DNA from: Wyeomyia smithii
Lineage: Eukaryota > Arthropoda > Insecta > Diptera > Culicidae
Length of the DNA stretch: 64,000 nt
Reading direction: 5' to 3'
NCBI RefSeq assembly: GCF_029784165.1
Contig: NC_073696.1
Span: forward strand, 194,354,498 to 194,418,497
Under the pieces are notes generated by a model. That model worked only from the letters and a program-made list of their open reading frames with translations, was not told the origin of the DNA and did no database searches. A program made the position numbers and the translations under genes. The first letter of the stretch is position 1, and every line of letters starts with the position of its first letter. This document shows, in pieces, positions 59,251 through 64,000 of this stretch.

Positions 59251-59304
59251 AAAGGCCCAGTTACACACCCGGCGTAACGACGCCGGGTGTGTAACTGGGC
59301 CTTT
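59251..59304. repeat. Perfect 25-bp hairpin with 4-nt loop
   Basis: Arms 59251-59275 (AAAGGCCCAGTTACACACCC onward) and 59280-59304 are perfect reverse complements around the loop AACG. GC-rich against an AT-rich background. It may be a collapsed pair of transposon ends or a microMITE. The transcript would form an extremely stable hairpin. Confidence 0.92.
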
Positions 59305-59310
59305 AAAAAA

Positions 59311-59360
59311 TACATTAAAATCAAAAACGGTCAAAAATACATTAAAATCAAAAACGGTCT
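59311..59360 (+). repeat. Two-copy 27-bp tandem repeat
   Basis: The unit TACATTAAAATCAAAAACGG plus TCAAAAA occurs at 59311-59337 and again from 59338, the second copy ending after ACGGTC. It lies immediately after the 25-bp hairpin. Confidence 0.85.
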
Positions 59361-59490
59361 GTTTCCCAAGAAATTAAACTTGTAATTTTTTGTTTAGCAT
59401 CCAAATATTGTTAGATGGTTGATACTCTAATTCCGTTTATATAATACTTAACTCTAATTGATTTACGACTAGTGTGGCTTTTCTTAGTTA

Positions 59491-59703
59491 TTCTCCCAGA
59501 TGGTTTCGAGGTGCGATGCTGGCCTAACAAGCCAGTCGTCGTACGTTCGAGTCTCGGCTCGGGAGAAACTGTTAGTGTCAGTAGGATCGTAGCGCTAGCC
59601 CCGCAATTGTCCTGTACACTGAATAGTTGGCTGCGAAGTCTATGTATAAATAAACAGAAAGTCAAGTTCCGAATCGGAATGTAGCTCCAAGGCTCTGCTT
59701 TTT
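59491..59703 (+). repeat. Second tRNA-derived SINE family
   Basis: Starts TTCTCCCAGATGGTTTCGAG, with a tRNA-like head folding around GCTGGCCTAACAAGCCAG and box B CGTTCGAGTCTCG, closing with CGGGAGAA, which pairs with the start. The body follows (GTTAGTGTCAGTAGGATCG, CAATTGTCCTGTACACTGAA, TATAAATAAACAGAA, AAGTTCCGAATCGGAATG). The tRNA-like fold plus unrelated tail marks a SINE rather than a tRNA gene. Distinct from the commoner family. Confidence 0.75.
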
Positions 59704-59704
59704 T

Positions 59705-60240
59705 GTGGCTTTTCTTACTCCTTTTTTATTCTCTCTTATTTTCAAGCATTTCAAGTTGTGATTTTGCTACCCAAACGAATTTTTGCATAATATTTTCAGC
59801 GTGCTAGTTTTGTTGGCATTTAAATGAGATCCTATTTATAAACGCTCTGTTGATATTATTAGATGATTTATTCAATCGTTGTTCCATGTTGTAGTAACGC
59901 CCACATATTCTTATACTTGAAATGATATTTTCTCTTAATGTCTCTGTTGAAATTATATATTATAAATTTATTTTCAAATTTAACTTATCAGTTAGTTATC
60001 AATCTTCAGTGCTATATTTGGGCTTTTCAAAATTTATCTCAATTACCTGACATTTCAACTGTTACAAGCAATTTTAGTTGTGATAGTAACTAATAGGAAA
60101 AATATTCTGTATTTCTTTAATTTATTCACACTAATTTTATATTTGTACACAATCCGTTTTTTGCTTCGTTTCCTAATTTGCAAAAGCACCACATTGCACC
60201 TCACAAAGATTTTTCAAACAAACACTTTGCTTGACAGAAA
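59705..60240. other. AT-rich non-coding
   Basis: Nothing recognised. Confidence 0.35.
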
Positions 60241-60780
60241 TTGAAGCATCTTTTATCAGTCTGCGTTGGGTTTGAAGCTCCACTCCGTGGCACTATCTGG
60301 GCGTAGAGGCTGAGCAGCTAATGGTTAAACGTTGCAATTATTCGCAAGCTTGTTTTTGCTCACCCAAGCGACCGGTCCGTCCATCCGTCCGTCCCTGTCT
60401 CCTGCCGTCGGAGTTTTTCTCACAAGTCACAGCAATGCGTTTGCGGCAGTGCATTTGCCTTTCGTCTGCCGTGCTTCGATGGAACGGATTGAACGGAGGG
60501 CTCGGAAGAGATGGAAGCATCCAGATGCGATCGCTAACGGCATGAGTGTTGAGCTGAGCGGCTCGCGCCGCGAGTGGTTTCCCCGTGGCTCACTCAAACA
60601 CTTCGGTCGTGTGAATTGAGGAAGTATATCAGTTGGGAAGATTTACCGCGTACAGGAAGCTGTCCAAGATCGCGAAAAGTGCAAATGATAGGCTGATAAA
60701 ATTACTCTTAACCGACGTGCGTTTCCTTGAATTCCTCGCGGGGACGTTACGTAAATAGGTGTCGTTGAATGCCAACGTTG
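60240..60780 (+). promoter_or_regulatory. GC-rich unique block; candidate alternative first exon
   Basis: Repeat-free and GC-rich against an AT-rich background, with GTCCGTCC-type repeats at 60377-60392, GAGCGGCTCGCGCCGCGAG at 60555-60575 and a leader-like composition. Overlapping ORFs (60321-60619) show no domain. It resembles the 20920-22147 block in character. GTAAATAGG at 60752 could be a splice donor. An alternative promoter with untranslated first exon is possible, on either strand. Confidence 0.3.
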
Positions 60781-60784
60781 TAGG

Positions 60785-61128
60785 GCAACAGCAGGGAAAC
60801 TTGTGGTTTTGGGTCAGGCAACTCGCAGTTTATGACGGACCGACGGACTGTAGTTAATAAATATTCAACATCACAATACGTGCCGATAATCACACTGTAA
60901 TTAACGGCCCATAGTTGTTTACCCTGTAATTATTAGGTCATTACAAAACTATTGAACTTCACTTTCAATTAGTTATCACAAAAATGCGGAAACTTTCTGT
61001 GCAGATAAAGTAAACTTTATTGTCAAATTAATGTGGAATGTCATCTAACTTATTATCCATTTTATCGTAACCCGAATCAGCCAAATGATGTCATATTTGA
61101 CACATTGAACATTCTCGACTTAAAATAA
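60785..61128. other. Non-coding, nothing recognised
   Basis: AT-rich. No element ends seen. Confidence 0.35.
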
Positions 61129-61129
61129 A

Positions 61130-61639
61130 ATTCCACAGCAGTATACTTTCGATCGACAATAAGTTTCACTACAGCTGATGTGTATCAATCGGTTAAGAAG
61201 GAAAACAGTACTTGCATAGCAAAAGACACAATTAAGGGTCACTTTTGGCCTTCAAGATCATTTAGTTTATAAAACCATCAAAATCCATCACAAAAGTTAT
61301 TATATTGTTGTAAAAGCTTGATAATAAGTGATTTTATTAACCGTGATGTATTCTCATGCAAAAGTAACAAAAATAGCCAAAATATGGACTGACCCACAAT
61401 TGTGCACCGCAAAACGTAACATAACTACAATTATGAGTCACTTTACTTATTGCACCGAACATAATTATTGTTATTAGTAACATTTTCAACATTAAATCAT
61501 TTCAATCGTACGAATAGGGTTACAATTGAGTTTGAAAAATACCACTGCCAATGGAAATTGTTCAGTTTCGTGAGAATAGACGTATTTGCGTAAAAGTGAC
61601 CCATAATTGTAGCTGACCCATAATTGTGGAGGCACTGTA
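61130..61639. mobile_element. MITE copy B, CCCATAATTGTGG family
   Basis: Homologous over about 380 bp to copy A at 53831-54313. It retains the right end, with two GACCCATAATTGT units and terminal TTGTGGAGGCACTGTA. The left end is eroded or missing near 61130. Non-coding. Confidence 0.75.
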
Positions 61640-62137
61640 CTATAAAAACAGCTGCAGGCGCTGAAGGTAATGGTGAAAGTCTAAATTATCAAGCAGATAA
61701 TTTGTAGAATCTCCTGTCCCAACAGGTCAACTAATGTTTGCTTCCATGAGCCTAGATTTTTTGATGTCTCGAAGGTAAAGCATTTCAAACAAGTGTGTAC
61801 CTCCATTAGTAGACAATTTAAGGATCTGCTGCGAAAATGTTAAAAAAAAACTTATGACATGCAACAGCTAACTTGGAACCAAAATGTAGCTCTTAAATTA
61901 ATAATGATGACTACAAATATTATTAGAGCCAAAACGGTTTGTTAGACCGGTTTGACGTCTTCGGCAAAGTTGTAAAAAAATATTTTTGTCTTTTTTTTTT
62001 AACTTCAAACAAAAATTAAAAACTAATTTTCTAAAAAATCTCTTTTTTTTAATCTGCTTTTTAATGAAAACTCCAAAACAAAATTTTGTTTTTAAAAAAA
62101 TTATATCTTTTTTTCTGATTTCTCCTTGATCGTACTG

Positions 62138-63382
62138 AAGGGTGGCAGCGAAAAGGGTTATGTCAAATTTTGAAAACCGACCATGTACATTTTGTTCATT
62201 AGCCGAAAAAAAAACATATATGCAAAATTTCAGCTCAATCGAACATGATTTAGGGGTGCCTCAAAGCGCTCAAAGTTGTGATTTTTCGACCCTAAAAAAT
62301 TTACCAAGGAGTACAAGGAATTGGGAAAATCGAAACTTATTTTCCGATGCCTAATGTCTTAAAAATGCATAAAACGTCGAGATCTGGTGTTATCACGAAA
62401 AAAAAAATTTTGATCGAAAATCTACCTGCTGGGATTTTGCCGTTTTCTGAGCAACAGAAGGCTTAATAGGGAAAATTTTAGCACTAGTTTCTGAAATAAC
62501 ACCCAACTCGTTCCAAACCAGATGCAAATTATTTTAGTGTTCATTAGGTATCTGAAACTTGATTTTCATTAGGGTGGTTCATTTATTTTTTACTGAGGTG
62601 GTTCCAATCACAATAAATTTAATTTGAAGTGGTTCAGTAAAAAAAAAGACCTCATATTTATTCACCTATTTGACATTTTAAACTTGATGTACCACAAATA
62701 TGGACCAACTAGTTTCCGCAAGGGTGGGGGCAACTATGAAAACCATAAAATATTATGATATTTGAAGAAAAGGAGAAACCTAGCCTTTGCACAAAACTCT
62801 TTGTAATATACCATTTAGAAAATATTGCTAGGCATGGCGCAAGTAACGTATTGTTAATGACATGAGTTTTCTACTATCCTGCAATAAAATTTCATTTTAA
62901 TTGTTTTTGGAACCACTCTAGTGAAAAATAAATGAACCACCCTAATGAAAATCAAGTTTGAGATACCTAATGAACATTAAAATAATTTAGACCTGATAGG
63001 AACGAGTTGTGATTCATTTTAGAGGCCAGTTCTAATAAAATCCATATTAAACTTTCGGTTGCCCAGAAAACTAAGTCCCAAAAGGTCGGTTTCCGGTCAA
63101 AATTTTTTTTCGGGGTAATACCAGATCTCGACATTTTATACAATTTTAAGACATTAGGCATCGCAAAAAAAATTACATTTTTCCGATTCAATGCACTCCC
63201 CCCTTGGTAGATTTTCGAGGGTCGAAAAACCATAACATTGAGCGCTTTGAAGCACCCCTAAATCATGTCCACTTGAGCTGAAATTTTGCACAGATCATTT
63301 TTTTGGACCAATGAACAAAATGTACATGGTCGGTTTTTGAAATTCGATGATGAATTTTTTTCCATACAGTCCTTGCCACCCT
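62138..63382. mobile_element. Large foldback element with about 470-bp arms
   Basis: Left half 62138-62597 and right half 62909-63382 are diverged reverse complements. Landmarks in mirror order: AGGGTGGCA / TGCCACCCT, GACCATGTACATTTTGTTCA, GATTTAGGGGTGC, ACGTCGAGATCTGGT, AACTCGTTCC, TTCATTAGGTATCTGA, TTAGGGTGGTTCATTTATTT. Flanks ATCGTACTG and ATCGGACAG match at 7 of 9, consistent with a 9-bp duplication such as MULE-type elements make, but this is not decisive. The central 310 bp is non-coding. Confidence 0.78.
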
Positions 63383-63613
63383 ATCGGACAGTCATCAATG
63401 TTTAGCTAATCTTTTGTAGTTTTCTGCATAGAATTCTTAAAAAGCTTCTCAAAAATTAGTCGTGTTTCAAATAATAACCAATAACACAAAATGACGTCTT
63501 TTGCCATAGAAACGTCTATGCAAAATTTCAGCCAAATCAAAAATAATAGATTAAATTTGTTGCCCGGTTTTTTTCTTTCTTTTTTTTTTGTAGAATCACA
63601 CTTTTTCCCTCCA

Positions 63614-63815
63614 ATGTTGCAAGGTATCTAAATTTGATTAGTAGATTCCAGAACTCATTTGCTCTGTTTCGCAAAAAGATCTTCACTTCGAATTTTGCAA
63701 TTTTGTCTCTTCCCTTGTTGCATACCTAAAGAATTTTAACCGGAAAATACTTTTTTTACAGGAAATGACTGCCAGTTTTCTTCCAGACATTATATTTGCA
63801 TTTTTCAGACCCTGT
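63614..63815. repeat. Diverged relative of the 55435 hAT MITE
   Basis: CAATGTTGCAAGGTATCTAA at 63614 parallels CAGCGTTGCCAGGTATCCAG at 55435. The interior shares CTGTTTCGCAAAAA, CACTTCGAATTTTGCAATTT, TTGCATACC and GAAATGACTGCCAG with that element in the same order. The right end is not clear. Confidence 0.65.
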
Positions 63816-64000
63816 TTCTATGAAACATGCACTAGGTGATTGATGCTCGTCTTCGAATCGGCACGCAACGAATAGAAAACAGCACCACACTACGAATACA
63901 CTAAAGTCCCTTTTAAGGCGTGTTTTGACGCGTTATTTTCCTCGCGGTTCTCGGAATTTCCGCTTTTTTTATGCGGAGTTTAAAATATGATGTTTTTTAC

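Noticed and set aside
59491..59575. Possible tRNA gene
   Set aside because: tRNA-like boxes are present but the sequence continues into a SINE body and the arms are imperfect, so it is a tRNA-derived SINE.

Overview
This is eukaryotic nuclear DNA, almost certainly from a culicine mosquito (Aedes-like). The basis is the AT-rich sequence, spliceosomal donor sites, very sparse coding content, many copies of a tRNA-derived SINE, several families of TA-, 4-bp- and 8-bp-duplicating MITEs, Tc1/mariner (DD37E/D), pogo and hAT relics, and RTE-, jockey- and R1-type LINE fragments. The species is inferred from repeat style, not from a diagnostic marker gene. There is no bacterial or phage architecture.

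Only one convincing host coding exon is present: a first coding exon at 22148-23106 (+), about 319 residues. It ends at a GTAAGT donor and is preceded by about 1.2 kb that reads like promoter plus 5' UTR. I do not recognise the gene. A second, weaker candidate is an 18-codon mitochondrial-leader-like first exon at 42450-42504 (+) with a GTGAGT donor. GC-richer, repeat-free stretches near 4200-5040, 37000-37700, 39560-40110, 45540-45960 and 60240-60780 are candidates for non-coding exons or regulatory DNA. The rest looks like intron or intergenic sequence packed with nested transposable elements.

Layout. 1-1690: DD37E mariner pseudogene split by a hAT MITE. 1888-2395: 3' end of an RTE-type LINE. 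5637-6283: hAT MITE. 6695-10520: SINE pieces, a 1.1-kb foldback and a 2.56-kb long-TIR transposon with a decayed transposase-like ORF. 10964-13245: SINEs around a second mariner transposase. 13770-13854: 30-bp hairpin MITE. 15791-16285: pogo/Tigger-style TA MITE. 18200-18718: probable LINE 3' tail ending in (TATGC)n. 18867-20270: Ty3/gypsy integrase relic split by a 774-bp MITE. 20930-23106: promoter, UTR and coding exon. 24669-33812: SINEs, a 134-bp-arm palindrome and pogo relics. 34995-36092: TIR element. 40480-41770: three LINE fragments back to back. 43177-44690: jockey-type LINE scrap and mariner HTH scrap. 48584-51930: three hAT elements (one nested inside another) and a TA-type MITE. 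52030-53720: RTE LINE joined to another LINE, then a SINE. 53831-55125: a MITE abutting a second copy of the long-TIR transposon. 55435-55990: orphan CCAAT/TATA promoter carrying a hAT MITE. 57929-58851: TA MITE. 59251-59304: 25-bp hairpin. 59491-59703: second SINE family. 61130-63400: MITE and large foldback.

The elements do not form a functional pathway. Their shared story is layered insertion: clean target-site duplications let several events be ordered in time. The most unusual items are the long-TIR element with a protein family I cannot name, the near-perfect 134-bp palindrome, the set of hAT MITEs that share an iterated CAGATTT interior, and the promoter-like block at 55370-55990 with no gene behind it.
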